Counted from the stretch's first letter, positions 1-12,437 are shown. The stretch is DNA of 64,000 bases from Diprion similis (GCF_021155765.1 NC_060107.1:3607501-3671500), one strand, 5' to 3'. Made by a program: numbers and translations. Notes: generated from the sequence alone by a model not told the origin.

Positions 1-3000
1 GTGCGAACGGCGGTGAGGGTCCAGGATTGATCAGGGTCATCGGGGCCACCAAAACCAGGGGACCAGAGGAAGTTTGGTGTCGGTTGTGGTACAATTTGCA
101 TGCAACCGGTAACGCCACGGCATCTATTACCGTTGCTGCTAAGGTCAAGGTAATTAAAACGCCACTATACTTGTCGAGATCGAAAAGGGATCGTCATTAG
201 TTCTTGAACTTTACTTTAGTTAAAATTTCTCCGTATAATTAATTACAGTTGTAGGATAGAAGGAACCCTTTTAGTTTTCAACCCTCCGCTGGCCAACATG
301 GACGATATCATCCACCCTGACATTCCCACTTGTCAAGATGTCTCCGGAATTTTTGATTGTTTAACCATTTCTATGAATTAACTGATTAGAAATTTTGCAG
401 CGTCAACTATAATTGGAATATCAAGTAGGCACCTGAAACTAATGACATGATTTTTTTGGAAGTTTTTAAAAAACCCTAAGTGGGGGAATCGTTCTTGCTG
501 GCCGGCAACCTCAGTAAAAGAAAAAACCAAACGAGCGTTGGAGGGTTGATGATTAGTGAAATCAGTCAAGTTATTGGATATTATGATAACCTATGGCACA
601 ACTATTTATCTGATAAACCAATTCATTGTACAAACTGCAATTGTTGTCCGAATTCGCAGACAATTCGGGAGAATTGGAACCTCAAGTACAGTGCGACCTT
701 CGTAATCTGTCCATTGCCAAAAACGCCTCCAGAAACAGCTGAGGGTCCGGTACCAAACGCAGTTCCAAATTCGGTTAGTGTTGTGTCGAGGCTGAAAGCC
801 CCGCCAGCTCACAGGATTCTGATACAAAATCGTCCCTCTGACAGGCCGAGTAAAAAGGAGCCTCTTGCTGTCTGCGTGAAGCCGTTGCACTTCGAGTTTA
901 ACAGGGTAACTATGATAAGCGTCATGTCCAAGATTGGGTGAAAAAACTTGTAAATTGAATCGTCGAAAACAAGTTTTTAATTAAAGGAACTTAAATGACT
1001 GTAATATTCCTTGAAATAACGAGAAACCAATCGAGATAATTGAAATAATTCGAAACGTTGCTTATCACAGACATGATATCACGTCTTGGATTGAAGGCCA
1101 AATGGTTCCTATTCATCGACACCGAATGTAGCTATTGACTTCAATCACGCCGTGTACTTTGGTTGATTACCAATGTACCAAGTGATTTACGCGATTCTAT
1201 CTATTCGGTAATCGCTGAAAATCAGGGGTGACATTGTATCAAATCAATGGAAATCACTTGGTACAGTTGGCAATGAACGAAAATCTCATGATAGAAGAGA
1301 AATCAATAGAAACAGCTCGATGTCATTTGAATCACTCATTTGATTACCGAGCGAATGACTCGTAATGTAAGTGTACCAGTTACTTACACCCTTAGACCAA
1401 ACTATTGACCCTTTTATTTTCCAAAATTATAAAATGATGACACAAATTGTGAATTTCTTGTGGATTTAAACCAATTGCTAGAGTGTTAAACGCTACAAAT
1501 TTGTTTTTTTGGTCATTTTAGAACCATGGATCAAACAGATACAGCCAAAGAAGGTCAATAACTGGTACACTTAGCTAAGCTTCTGCATATTTCTGTGGCT
1601 TTTGATCACGATTTAACCCTTCGCTGCCTGTACATACAGGTCATGCAGTTGATCGAGTTCGTAGAGCTGCACCTACTGCTAGGCGCGACTCACGTGACCC
1701 TCTACAACGACACCCTGGGTCAGGAAGCCGGCTGTGTCATCAGGGACTACGAGTCCCGCTCGGCACCCGGGAGCGATTATCCTCTGGTGACGCTACTCCC
1801 ATGGCATCACCTCGACATGGTTTCTCAGCTCGAGATACGGACGGAGGGTCTGTTCGCCGCACTTAACGACTGTTTGTACCGGTCCATGTACCAATTCGAG
1901 TACGTCGCTCTTCTCGACCTCGACGAGTACGTCATTCCCAGACACAACGACACGATACCCGAACTCATAAGGTGGGTGTGGAGTTTTTTCTGGCATGGAA
2001 GGTATCCCAAGTCGATACCTCCGATTTGATTTCTTTTGTAATATGTTACAACAGACTGAAAAGCAAGCGAAACGTGTTTTTTTTTATCTGCCATTGAACG
2101 CTTTGTGGGGGTTGAAAGCACTCTCCAAGCTTAGGAATGTCAAGGGGCGATTTGGTAGTTTATTTTTTAATTGATAAAATTACATTGGATTGGTTGAAAA
2201 ATAGCTTCATCTTGTGGGTTAAACAGCCGAATTGCTCCTTGACATGCCTTACTTTGAAGGGTGGTTTCATCCCCTTAAAGTGTTTAATGGCAGATGAAAA
2301 AAAATATAAGTCGCTTACTTTTTACTCTTCTATAACATACTACAAAAAAAAAAAATCAAATCGAAGATATCGACATGGGATACCTTTCTGAAGCAGAAGT
2401 TCATTTGTTACAGTCACTAGAAAATTCTAGTGAACCCAGGTGTCGTTGCAATAACGGTTCAAGTTATACTGTTGAATCAACAAGGAAGCAGCTACAAAAC
2501 TCATTGCCATTTCAAACCTGTGAGAACTATTTATATATAAAAAATGAAAATAGTCAAGGACTGCATGCGGTAACCGAAGTTCGAAAATTCTCTCGTATTT
2601 TCAAATCCAAAAACGCGGATCAGACGGTTTTTACAGGATTCATGTATGTATGCACAAAATCAATTCACATCAAGGCTACTGGAAGGAAAAACAAACAGTT
2701 TTTTTTTTAAATTCACATTTTTCATAGCAATCATTTCATTCGACTCGTGTACTATAATTCCACTATGTTACCAATGGTGGTACGTAGACTTGTTAACCTA
2801 TAGAATTGTTTCGCTCAGAAGACGGTTACAATAACTGACCATGGAACAGTTCAAGTTCATTGTTGAATCCCTCCTCATTTAGCCATTGAATGTGATCTTT
2901 TTTCTAAATAAAAGTCAACAAAATCAAGGACAAACAATTGGCCCGATTTCCGTGTTGCTGTAACAGCGAGCGATATAAAGTGTATCCTGTAATGACTAAT

Positions 3001-3927
3001 GTATTGTACTATTGTGATACGAGTAAATAATAATAATACGGCGGACAAGAAAATTAAAGAAAAAGGAAAAAGACTAAGAAATAGACAAGAGAGCAAAAGA
3101 AAAAAGAAAAAAAAAGAAATAAGATAGAAAAAAACTTCACCGCCTCGACTAGCCTTGACTCTGAAGAATACGATCGTCGATTAAAGAGTCGTTCCGAGCT
3201 GTTGCGCACTGGCCTGCAGCAGCACGAGAGTACCTATATGTATGTATAATAGGTAGCTTATTTATAGTGTAAAGTATGAGAGCTAATATTGGACGACAGA
3301 GAAGCTGATCAAACAAAATTGAGCAATGAGTTGTAAATTAAATGAACGGTTGAAAAAAAGCAACGACTTATTTTCCCGTGTACGTGTGATTTAATTCTCA
3401 GGTGGTTAGACAAGAGGATCAACACCAAGTCAACCGGTGCATACTCCTTTCAAAACGCGTTCTTCTACCTGCAATGGGGCGATGACCCGAGCGTGAAGCA
3501 GAGCCAAACAGCCGAGGAAGCTGCGCTGATAACGCTGAGAAAAACGCGTCGAAAAACGAAACTCCACCCGCACAAACAGCGCTCGAAGTATATCTGCAAG
3601 CCGGAGAACATCGTCGAGGCCGGTAACCACTTTGTGTGGGAATTCGCCCCGGGACACGGGACCGTGAACGTCCCGGCCGAGGCGGCGATCCTCCACCATT
3701 ACAGGGTCTGCGAATTTGGCGGCGACGACTGCGTCAAGACTCAGTCCGTCGTCGATAAAACGGCGTACAGATACGGCCAGGATCTAGCGAGGAACGTCAG
3801 GACGAGGTACGCCGAGCTCAAGGAGAAGTGCTCGCTCCCAGACCTCGAACCCGTTCCTGCAGCCCCGGCGACCCTGACCGAATCGAAACCCCAAACCTCG
3901 CCGCTGATCCAGCCCGCGAGCAGGTAG
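1..3927 (+). CDS. Glycosyltransferase family 92 (GT92/DUF23) protein, 5'-partial, four exons visible
   Basis: Predicted Golgi or secretory glycosyltransferase; GT92 enzymes such as worm GALT-1 add galactose to glycans. My exons are 1-149, 660-905, 1640-1971 and 3402-3927, all bounded by AG/GT and in phase (0, 0, 2), giving 416 residues plus a TAG stop at 3925-3927. The first exon shows the family-like stretch VIGATKTRGPEEVWCRLWY. The second ends in VCVKPLHFEFNR. The third continues VMQLIEFVELHLLLGATHVT and contains the acidic catalytic-type motif DLDEYVIPR. The last has GAYSFQNAFFYLQW and the C-terminal signature AAILHHYRVCEFGG, then a Pro-rich tail. The N-terminus, including any signal anchor, lies left of the window. 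The family call is from recognised motifs; the acceptor sugar is unknown. Coding exons are clearly GC-richer than the introns. Confidence 0.9.
1990..2396. repeat. Foldback (MITE-like) element in GT92 intron 3
   Basis: Two arms of about 110-130 bp, 1990-2120 and 2262-2396, are imperfect reverse complements (for example GGTATCCCAAGTCGATACC against GGTATCCCATGTCGATATC read on the other strand) around a ~140-bp centre. The left arm starts only about 20 bp after the exon-3 splice donor. It has no coding capacity and is probably a non-autonomous inverted-repeat transposon. Confidence 0.7.
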
Positions 3928-4665
3928 CGAAAACCCGATTTTATTTCCGAATATTACGTGAAAAATTTCCACGGGACACCGATAATCGCGAGGACGTATT
4001 TTTACAGCTATAATTACAACGTTGACAACAGTAACAATAATAACAATAATTTTTGACACCCGCCTTACATAAGAACAGTTTTTATTTGTAATATAAAATT
4101 TACCTTTTATTTTTAAAAGAATTATAATTTTTGTTTATTAACTCTTTTCAACGGCTGAATGCAAGTTATATTTATTTATTTATTTATATCTTTTATTACT
4201 TCTGTAGTTAATTACATTTTTAACCGCCCCCCTCCTTATCGATTTTCTCATCTTGAACGAAAAAAATATCCATTCCATTGGAGGTATTTATTTCAATATA
4301 CACATAGGGAATTGAGATCTGTGTTTTTATGAGTGATTAACTGTTGTCAGATCCTTATTATTGTTAATTTTTATTCCGCAATCGCGCAACGTAAATCTAT
4401 ATAATTGGTGATAAAGACAGAAAATCAATCGATTGGTTGATTTAATCATTAGTTGATTATTTAACTAATTAATTAATTAATTATAGAGACAATTATTCAA
4501 CTACATGATTACCACGTGCCATGTGTGAAGAAAAATTGAATAATAGAGTAAAAAAATTTTTACGTATGATATAATATATCATATAATATATAACACAATG
4601 TTTAAACAATATGTGCGACGTGTTCGACGAAATAATATGATATTATATAACTAAAAATAATAATG

Positions 4666-4714
<49 letters not shown>

Positions 4715-7072
4715 TAATTAATAATAATATGCGGTGAGATGTGTAATAAAATTGTACAATTACGCGACGATACGTTTATATTTAAAACTGAGCACCTAAA
4801 CCAGGCGAAACTGAAGGTACAGAAGATGCAAAAGAAGAGATGCAAAAAGTGAAGGAACAAGAAATAACTACCGTAGACTGATGATATTTTTCTACGAAGA
4901 AAGATTATCTCGTAGGATAATTAATTGTATGTATATGTATATTTAAAAAAGGCCTTGCCTCAAATTAGTTTGAATCTGGTGCTTGTTTGCAATTTTTATA
5001 ATAATATGTAATTTTATATATATTAATTTTTATTTACCGCGTGACGTATACATGTTACATTACGCATATTTATACTTGTAATTACGGGATGCAAAAAAAC
5101 AAAAACAAACAAAACAAAACGTTTATCACACAGCATTGAACTTACGAGATTTGAACGTCTTTCGAACTGATAACGCAAGTCAATCGAACACTCGTGAAAA
5201 CCAAAGATCGCAATAGCACTGTAAACAGGAAAATAAAAAACAAATTCCTGCACATCTGTACAAGAATTCTAGCCTAATGAAAAAAAAAAGGAAACGATTA
5301 TAGCCTAATTCCGGTCTAAGTGCACAAATTTGTGTGTGTACGTGCAAGCAGAGTAAAGTGATCATTTTATTTGTAGCTGAAAAATAGGGGGACGAATGTA
5401 AATTATTACATGTTTATAAGTAAAGCCAATACGAAGTAAGCCACACAGACGCATATCTACATAACATGGAAAATTGAGAACATACATCATTAAATTAAAT
5501 AGTTAGTAAAGAAAAATTTCAACTGTTTTTTCCTAATTATTTAATAATTCAAATCAATAATACGTATTATTATGTATAATATTTGTTAGTGAATGGTTGA
5601 AAAATTTACTTCTTCTCTACCAGGCACACATTTCGAGGTTTGCCTTATGTTACCAACGATTGTTGCTTAACAAGAGAAAAAGTAATGACGAATGTTTAGG
5701 TGAGAAAAAAAATTCCGATGACGAGATAATTATTATTATATTATATGTAATATAATAATAATAGTAATAATAACAACAACAACAACAACAACAATAACTC
5801 GGGATATTGTTTTTCTAGTTCTTAGGACAACCGGTTGTATAAATATAATACATCTTTAAACTTGTACAATTTATTTTTGTGTGATTTTAGTCTTATCATA
5901 ATACTATGTAAACATATTAATTACACAATAATCAATATTACATATATATGTATACATCTAGGCAGGTGTATACATATATTTATATATTATTATTACACAA
6001 TACAACGTATAAGTCGAATCTACGAATAAAATATTTTTATTTTTCTTTATCGAAAGTAACGTTAATCCGTTTCGCGTGTAAAATAAGCACAGGACACAGG
6101 TACGTAAGTTTACGCACACAACTGAGGCACGATTACAAATTATGTGTGTAACAATGAAAAAAACATTCGTAACATTGTATTCTATCAGCTAGGAATGCAT
6201 TTTTGCGATAGTGTCAATGCCGAAGGGTACTTATATCGAAAAATAAATCAGTATACTACGATAAGTCGTTTATATTATTTAGATCCAATTTTTTTAAATT
6301 CACTTCGGTTGTGTTAGCTTCAGGTCAGGCCTGTATGATAGAAAATTCGCTGTTGTCACGTTGAACACCGATTATCTGCTCAGATATGAAGGAAAGAAAA
6401 AAACATCAGAATCTTCGATCTGAAATATCGCTCGATCAATTGGTCCCGAAACTTTTTTCTCCTAACTTCAATCTCCGTGTAACAAAAACAAAAATAGGTA
6501 TATACATATATATATATACCTATATCCTTATACAAAATATATCTGAAACGGAAGTGTCCACTTAGAATTATCGTCATCATTATCGCGCATATAATTGGGA
6601 AAGCGCGAATCACCCGCGGCGTTGCGAATCGAGTTTCAGTTAATTAAGATCGATGAATCAGATTCGAGTCCAGAGAATGCCCGCGGTTTGTGTTATGCGT
6701 ATTTCCCGGGAGTCGAAAAACTCCAATTTAGCCTTGACTAACGTTGAGTGATGACAGGAATCCCCAACCTGTACACCGAATAACAACTGTACTTATATCA
6801 TGACAAGAGGAAAACAAGTCGAATCAAATCTTTTTTTAATGAGGAAGAAACGAAACGGCGGGCAAAAAGTACTTATAATACAATTAAACCTCGTGTCGTG
6901 GGAAATACCGTAAAAACTACCTATAGTTTCAATTATAAAACCACCCGGATTTTCGGACAGATTTCAACCGTATCGAGTAAACATCTTATCCTCGTTGGGG
7001 ATACGATAATTTCTGTGCATGCACGAATAAAAACAACCGAAACAAATCCTCTCGTTTAAATTCATCCGTCGT
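3928..7072. other. GT92 3' UTR and convergent intergenic spacer
   Basis: AT-rich DNA between two convergently transcribed genes. It holds an (AAT)n run at about 4656-4717, an (AAC)n run at about 5771-5796, TA-rich stretches, and AATAAA hexamers such as those at 4745-4750 and 5232-5237 that could end the GT92 transcript. I see no supported coding region; the open frames here are short, AT-biased and lack protein-like composition. Confidence 0.5.
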
Positions 7073-8943
7073 TTAAAAATCTTCGTCCGAATGATCTATC
7101 TTGCTGACCGATCTTTTTTCCTGATTGCTTTTCGGGTGTAATACTCCCAGCTCCAGGTCCCCTTCCGAGTTCAGGAGGTCGTCGTCGTCTTCCAAATCTC
7201 CGTCTATGAAGAGATCACTGTCGCTGTCCAGCGAGCCGACGCTGTCGTTCAAATCCAGCGCTGTTCCAACTCCTGCGCGTTGTCGCCCTGACATGCTCCC
7301 GTAAACGCGACGCTGTAACGCCTGGGCGTTTCCTCGGGATGACCCGGTGCCCATGCCTGAAAAAAATTGGGAGGTTAAAAACCGTTGAGAGCGATAATAA
7401 TGGAATATGTTTGCCGATAGGAGCCCAGTAAGCGAAGAAATATTGCAGCAAGTATTGAAAAGTAATTCATTGGATTTTGATATTTTAATATTTTCATCGT
7501 TCACTGGGGACAGGACGTTGAGAAGTTGGCAGTGCTAAAGGGGGGACCTACTGGTTTCCAGTTCAGTCAAGAGTGTTTCGGACTTGAAATCGTACAGATG
7601 GTTCTCTGTCGCTTCCGGCCAATTCTTACCGGTCTTGATCCGCACCCCCTGGCCGATTCGTTCCTGAAGCTGCTTCTCGGCGTCGGCTAAATTGTGGCCG
7701 ATCGTTTCCTGGTTCGAATTAAATATCGAGTCACTTCCGTCGAGAAGTCCCTCCAGCGTGACGTCTTCCCCTCTAAGTTGTTCGAGCTGTTTCTTCGTCG
7801 CGGCTTGCCTGCGTGCAATTTAAATTAAAAGGGGAAATAAAATTCGGTCTTGGACTAATATAGCAATCAATTCACGGGGATACTTGCCTTCGTTCGAATC
7901 TCTCCTGTTCGGCCTTGGCGGCGTCTTCGTGGAGGTGTTCGAGGTAAGCGAGGTATCGAAACTTCTGGAGGTAATCCTCGTAGAGGGCCTTAAGCTCGAC
8001 CTCGAGTTTCTCAAACTCCTCCATAAACGCGGGGCGCACTTTCCTCAGGGTTTGGAGACGCTTTTCGTTCCGACTAAGCTCCGTTCGTCGCCGTTCGATC
8101 TTGGCGTCCAGAGTCTGCTCGGTGTCCTTTATGTTCTCGATCTGCTTCCTCGTGTCGCTTATCTCCTGCCCTATGCTCTCTATCACGCGTTTCATCGCCA
8201 CTTCGATCTCCGAGGTGTCGAACTGCCGCGAAATCTTGCTGTTTCTGGCCTCCCGCAGCTCGACTTCTCGCCCCAGGAGGTCGAACAGCGTCGCCCCATT
8301 TATGGTCAGCTGACTGGCCAGTTGCCTCGTAGTTTTCAGCTCGCTTATCCTGTCCGAGATGTCGAAGTTAGCTCCGCTTATCTCCACGCTGTCGCCCATC
8401 AGGATCGCCTTCTCCGTGCTACGATTTTGCGCGTCGTAAAGCAGCGTCGTCATCTTCAATAACTCCTTCACCGCGTATCCATCCGCCTGGTAGAGCTTCT
8501 TCGTGTTCAGTTTGACGTTCGCCTTAATCGCCTGCATGAACCAAATAAGAGCATGAGATCATCGGATGATGCAACTAACTCCAAAAAATGTACTTAACAA
8601 TCTAAAAAAAATTCAAATATCCTCCCACCATAAACTCGGCGGTTCTTCGGACAAGTGCGACGCGATCTTGCTCAGCGTTGTGCTCACTCGGAATATCTGC
8701 CTCGGGATCAAACCGCTTGACGAGCCAGACGAGTATTTCAGCAACGAGGGGGAAATTCGGTAGCCGGAAATTCGTCAGAGAAATCAGCCTCGGGTAACCG
8801 AGGACTCGCATCATCTCAGTAAAATCTGAGGAGGAAAATTACGTTAAAGATGGTCGAAGAAGTTAGACGTCTGCAATTTTGTGCAATTTCGCTGTTCAGA
8901 TTAAAAAAGTTTCCTACTTACTCCTCATATCTCGGAACGACAT
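7073..8943 (-). CDS. CLUAP1: Clusterin-associated protein 1 / intraflagellar transport protein 38
   Basis: Ciliary IFT-B complex subunit (IFT38, fly qilin) that partners with other IFT-B proteins in anterograde intraflagellar transport. Exons on the minus strand: 8943-8922, 8825-8629, 8531-7888, 7808-7552 and 7356-7073; they total 1404 nt, or 467 residues plus stop. The start is fixed by the family N-terminus [20 protein letters not shown], split across exons 1 and 2. A CH-like N-terminal domain follows ([20 protein letters not shown]), then [21 protein letters not shown] long coiled coil in exon 3 is rich in Glu, Arg and Lys, and the tail is acidic ([18 protein letters not shown]). Length is somewhat above the ~413 residues of the human protein. 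The intron between exons 3 and 4 reads AG|GCAAGT, a GC-AG intron; the GT four bases further in would cause a frameshift and stop. Identification is confident; splice sites are by eye. Confidence 0.95.
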
Positions 8944-9263
8944 TTTCCCGTGTTTACAGCTCTGCGAAACTCGGGAAGCCGGACTTAACGACAGATTTTC
9001 CAATGTTTACGTTTTGACTCGCCGCGGTTGCTCGGCAACCTTTCGTACACACGTTATGTGGGCACGAAAATTGATTGCGCGACTGACGCGTAGTCCACGG
9101 CAATTTTTGATCGCATATTCATGTTTTAGCATGTTCGATTGGGTCCTCAATAGAATTTCACAGCATACTTCTTTTGTTTTGAAAATTTTGTCTGTCATTT
9201 TCTGTGCGCCGTGTCGAGTTTGTTTTTCGGTTTGAAATCTCGTCGTTCTCTTTTTTCACGCAG
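8944..9263. promoter_or_regulatory. CLUAP1 upstream region, possible divergent promoter
   Basis: The 320 bases upstream of the CLUAP1 start are moderately GC-rich for this window and separate it from the + strand exon-like segment at 9264. No TATA box or other core element is convincing. Its role as a promoter is inferred from position only. Confidence 0.3.
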
Positions 9264-9395
9264 ATGGCGTTCTTCACATGCTTCGACCGTGGCTTCGGCT
9301 CAAGGCGATCACTCTTGCCGATAAAGCCGGAATTGAAACGCAGAACGGTCGATATGCTGCTGAATTACCGACTTTGTAAACTGGAGCCTCTGTTG
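9264..9395 (+). CDS. Exon-like segment of unrecognised + strand gene
   Basis: A 132-base open segment (44 codons, phase 0 at both ends) begins with ATG directly after a strong acceptor-like tract (CTCTTTTTTCACGCAG) and ends at a consensus donor (TTG|GTAAGT). The translation starts MAFFTCFDRGFGSRRSLLPI and ends KLEPLL; it is basic and mixed in composition, not low-complexity. I do not recognise the family. It lies in opposite orientation between CLUAP1 and ICT1. If unspliced, the frame reads on seven codons to a stop at 9416. It could be a coding exon of a small gene, a first coding exon spliced to something far downstream, or chance. Confidence 0.3.
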
Positions 9396-9749
9396 GTAAG
9401 TCAGATTCGCAACTGATTTCTGTAATGTCAGATCGGTGGCGTGTCTATCGGAATTCGTGAGGTATAAACACTGATAGGAAATAAAATTATTCAGTAAGCG
9501 ACGCGCCGTTGGCTAGGTTCAGTTTAGCGAATGCGTTGTGATCAAAACTACTCCTCTTCGGCTTTATTGATCAACGCGACTGATTTACACATATGATAAC
9601 AGGCTTAGCACTAGATACACCGCAAATGTCTCTGCATTTCATCTCGCAGCAGATTTTGTATTAGCCGCAGTTTGTTGTTAGAAGAAAACCAATTTTTACT
9701 GTACAATTGACGAATGTTATACGGTGTAAGACCGAGGACTTTCAAGAGT

Positions 9750-10599
9750 TCAAAAATCGGAATCTGAATTTTGTCTGCTATTCTTTATGTCCGATAGCCT
9801 TCTCTTGAATATCAGGCGTTCTCTGGCCGCTTTGAGGTGTCTTCTTCGCAATCTCTCCTCTGTTTCTTCTGTAATTTGAGGCGGAGGTTTGGCGACTTGT
9901 CTGATCATGAATCTCAGCTTTTCTAAAGCGTCGGCTAGATTCAGCTGCTGCGATCTAGTCACGTCTGATTTAATAATCAGGTCTCCGTTCTTGTTGATTT
10001 TTGTGCTGTACTGAAAAATAAAAAGTTGCATCAAAGGCAGTCATAAAACTTTGCGGGAAAACTGTTGACTTGCTCCTGTTTCAGATCTCCCATATTGTTT
10101 ACTGACTTTATCCAACAACTTTGGCTTCAGTTCGTCGTTCAACCATCGAGCGTTCTTGACGTTGAATCTCAGGTCAACTTTGGTGTTTACTCGATTCACG
10201 TTCTGCCCTCCAGGTCCACTGCTTCTGCTGTAGGAAATCTGGAGTTCATCCATCGGTATGAACCCATTGAATTTCGCATTCGGATCTTCGGGCACCTTTT
10301 AAAGTATCAAATAGGACGTGTTAACTCGGGTTAGGTTAGGTTTTCTAGTCGGCATCTAAAAGCGGCAACGCAAGTGTTTCGTAATGATCGCTATTGCAGA
10401 AATAAAACGAAAACTAGAAAGATCTACACAAATTACTCACAAAATTGGGCGTGTAAAGTTTTAGGCTGCTTTTCGGATAGAGGTTATCCAGCGAGTAGGC
10501 ACTTTTGTAAGACAAGGTTCTGCCGAGGCCGCACACGTGAGATTGATTTGTTATTTCATTTTTTATCGCCTTCACAAACTGCCTAGCGATGAAATTCAT
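9750..10599 (-). CDS. mRpL58: Mitochondrial peptidyl-tRNA hydrolase ICT1 / large ribosomal subunit protein mL62
   Basis: Class-I release-factor-like protein that frees nascent chains from stalled mitoribosomes and is built into the mitochondrial large subunit. Three minus-strand exons (10599-10441, 10295-10107, 10010-9750) give 202 residues plus stop, against 206 in human. Exon 1 encodes a basic, hydroxylated, acid-poor mitochondrial presequence starting MNFIARQFVKAIK and the conserved SAYSLDNLYPKSS. Exon 2 has the catalytic GGQ loop in SSGPGGQNVNRVNTKV. Exon 3 has the YSTKINKNGDLIIKSDVTRS strand and the Lys/Arg-rich C-terminal tail (RLRRRHLKAARERLIFKRRL) that in this family inserts into the mRNA channel. 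All introns are phase 0; the donor after exon 2 is a weak GTCAGT. Family assignment is very secure. Confidence 0.96.
10329..10342 (+). repeat. Short GGTTAGGTTAGG tract in ICT1 intron 1
   Basis: About three units of the arthropod telomere-type TTAGG motif occur inside the ICT1 first intron. The reverse complement, AACCTAACCTAA, occurs again near 44,586. Too short to call an interstitial telomere. Confidence 0.5.
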
Positions 10600-10990
10600 C
10601 TTTGACTTTTAATCCGATACTTCAATAAATAATATATAAATATATTTATCAAGTTCAATGCAGTTCCCTTTTTCCCTTCACCTCTAAGGTAATATTTTAT
10701 TTATATTACATTATCACCTCGTGCAGCTTGTGCTGCCCCACAACTAAGCGGAAATTTTTAGTACTAACAAACTACAACTGTCGCCAACGCCACGGTCGAA
10801 AATGACCCTATTTGCCGTGTTGAAAGTGTGTGTATGTACGTGAAATCGAGAACGTTGAACTTGAAACGTGCGAAGTGCTGTGCAGTGATTGTTCGAATTG
10901 ACAGAAAAGAATCAGACATGCGGCGAATAAGTGGAAGAAGAAGAAGAAGAAGAAGAAGGAGGAGATGAGAATTTCAATCTACCAGGTCAG
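10600..10990 (+). promoter_or_regulatory. ICT1 promoter and possible divergent + strand 5' UTR exon
   Basis: Immediately upstream of the ICT1 ATG. From about 10,790 the + strand becomes 5'-UTR-like (mixed composition, TGTTGAAAGTGTGTG, then an AAG-rich stretch at 10,937-10,960) and ends at a possible donor, CTACCAG|GTCAGT, near 10,985. It could be the leader exon of a + strand gene whose coding exons lie far downstream. There is no direct evidence of transcription. Confidence 0.25.
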
Positions 10991-12339
10991 TTCTTTATTG
11001 TAATTCATGCCCATAATCCATCGTGCTGCAAGCCTATGAAATTTTAAACATTGAAATGAATCAACGGAAATGTTGGAAAATCTGTAAAGGTATGGATTTT
11101 TATTCGCACAAGCGTACGATCACTGGTTAGAACCAGCTCCAATCACTCCTCAAAGGTTGATTAAAAAAATTTCAAGCCATATATTCGGATTCGATTGTAG
11201 AATCGCTACTTGAACAATTGAAAATCGTTGAATCTGGGGATACATTAATTTGTCAAGCTGGTGAACCTGCAAAATTCCTCCCGCGCTTTAACCGCGACAG
11301 CCGAGCATCGCGAGTCACGCCTTCGATATTATCGACGATCGATTCGGCATTCAAATTTAAAAGCCAACTTTCACGCTTCTCGGTCATTGAAATTACGCAC
11401 GCATATAGGTATATCGTGATATCGTGATTACTACAGCAGCGAAATTGGTCACGAGGTATTGCACAAGATTACATTCAGCCGCGTAAATATCTTCCCGAAT
11501 TTCGTTTTTTACGCTATGGTAGAAAATCGTTTTACATGCTCGTCAACAAAACAGTATCGACGAAAGACGCCTTGATGGTGGAAAAAGTGAAACTCCCCTC
11601 GCATTCGTATATACTTTTACTCTTTAAGCAGTCGTTCAAAGTACTTCCGGCATACGCCCGACGCCGTAACAATTTATAGTTTTTCGTCATACGGACGTGA
11701 GCTCTTCACCCGTTTCTCACTTTGCCTAGGTATAAACGCGGTAATTTCGTTTTTACGGTACAAAAGTGCCATCGCGATTCGAGAGCGATTGATTATCGAG
11801 ATACCGAGATGAACTTTCTAGAAACGTATGCAAACAAACTATACAGATAAATTTGACCGGTGTAAACGAGTTAATAAATTTCTGGCGTTATTTTTATTTT
11901 TTTTTTTTCTACTTTTTGTTTTTTGCTTTATTTTTCTACAGCAGGTAATAAATTATTTATTATTCGCGTTTTCTAACGCACCGTGGTGTTTAACCTAGTT
12001 AATAAACTACAGCTCTTTCGAATTCTTAAAAGCTGATACAGAGCGGTAGCACCGACGAAACTCCTCTGGCTCACGTGTCGAGAAGAAAGTAATAATTTCG
12101 AGTTCAAAGTTGAGTTTGTTTTCGTGATTTACGGAAGAAAGTATGTACTTCGTCGGCTGAAATGCGCGAGTCTCGTATACGTCGGAGACAGTATACGTTA
12201 CGGACGCGAATATCCACCATTTCTATATTTTGCATTACACAAGAAGTTGAGGCACGCGCGCGTGACTGCCTGCCTAACTCGTGAGAAACAGGAACGTAAG
12301 CTCAATTATACGACGTTTTCAGCAAGGAGTCTGTCTGTC
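10991..12339. other. Non-coding spacer
   Basis: Unremarkable AT-rich sequence with a poly-T stretch around 11,897. I see no supported gene; short open frames lack splice or family support. Confidence 0.4.
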
Positions 12340-12437
12340 CTGCACGTACGACGTGTATACATGTATTATGCGCGGATACCCTGCACGTACGACGTGTATA
12401 CATGTATTATGCGCGGATACCCTGCACGTACAACGTG
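12340..12437 (+). repeat. 41-bp tandem repeat, ~2.4 copies
   Basis: The unit beginning CTGCACGTACGACGTGTATA repeats at 12,340, 12,381 and 12,422 with an exact 41-base period; the first two copies look identical and the third is partial (ACAACGTGCTT). Each unit contains the short palindromes CACGTACGACGTG-like and GTATACATGTAT. Confidence 0.9.

Noticed and set aside
606..890. 94-codon minus-strand frame
   Set aside because: Antisense of GT92 exon 2.
7884..8462. 192-codon open frame on the + strand
   Set aside because: It is the antisense of CLUAP1 exon 3, which is a clear family match; the frame is a codon-bias shadow.
10065..10334. 89-codon open frame on the + strand
   Set aside because: Antisense of ICT1 exon 2, which contains the GGQ motif.
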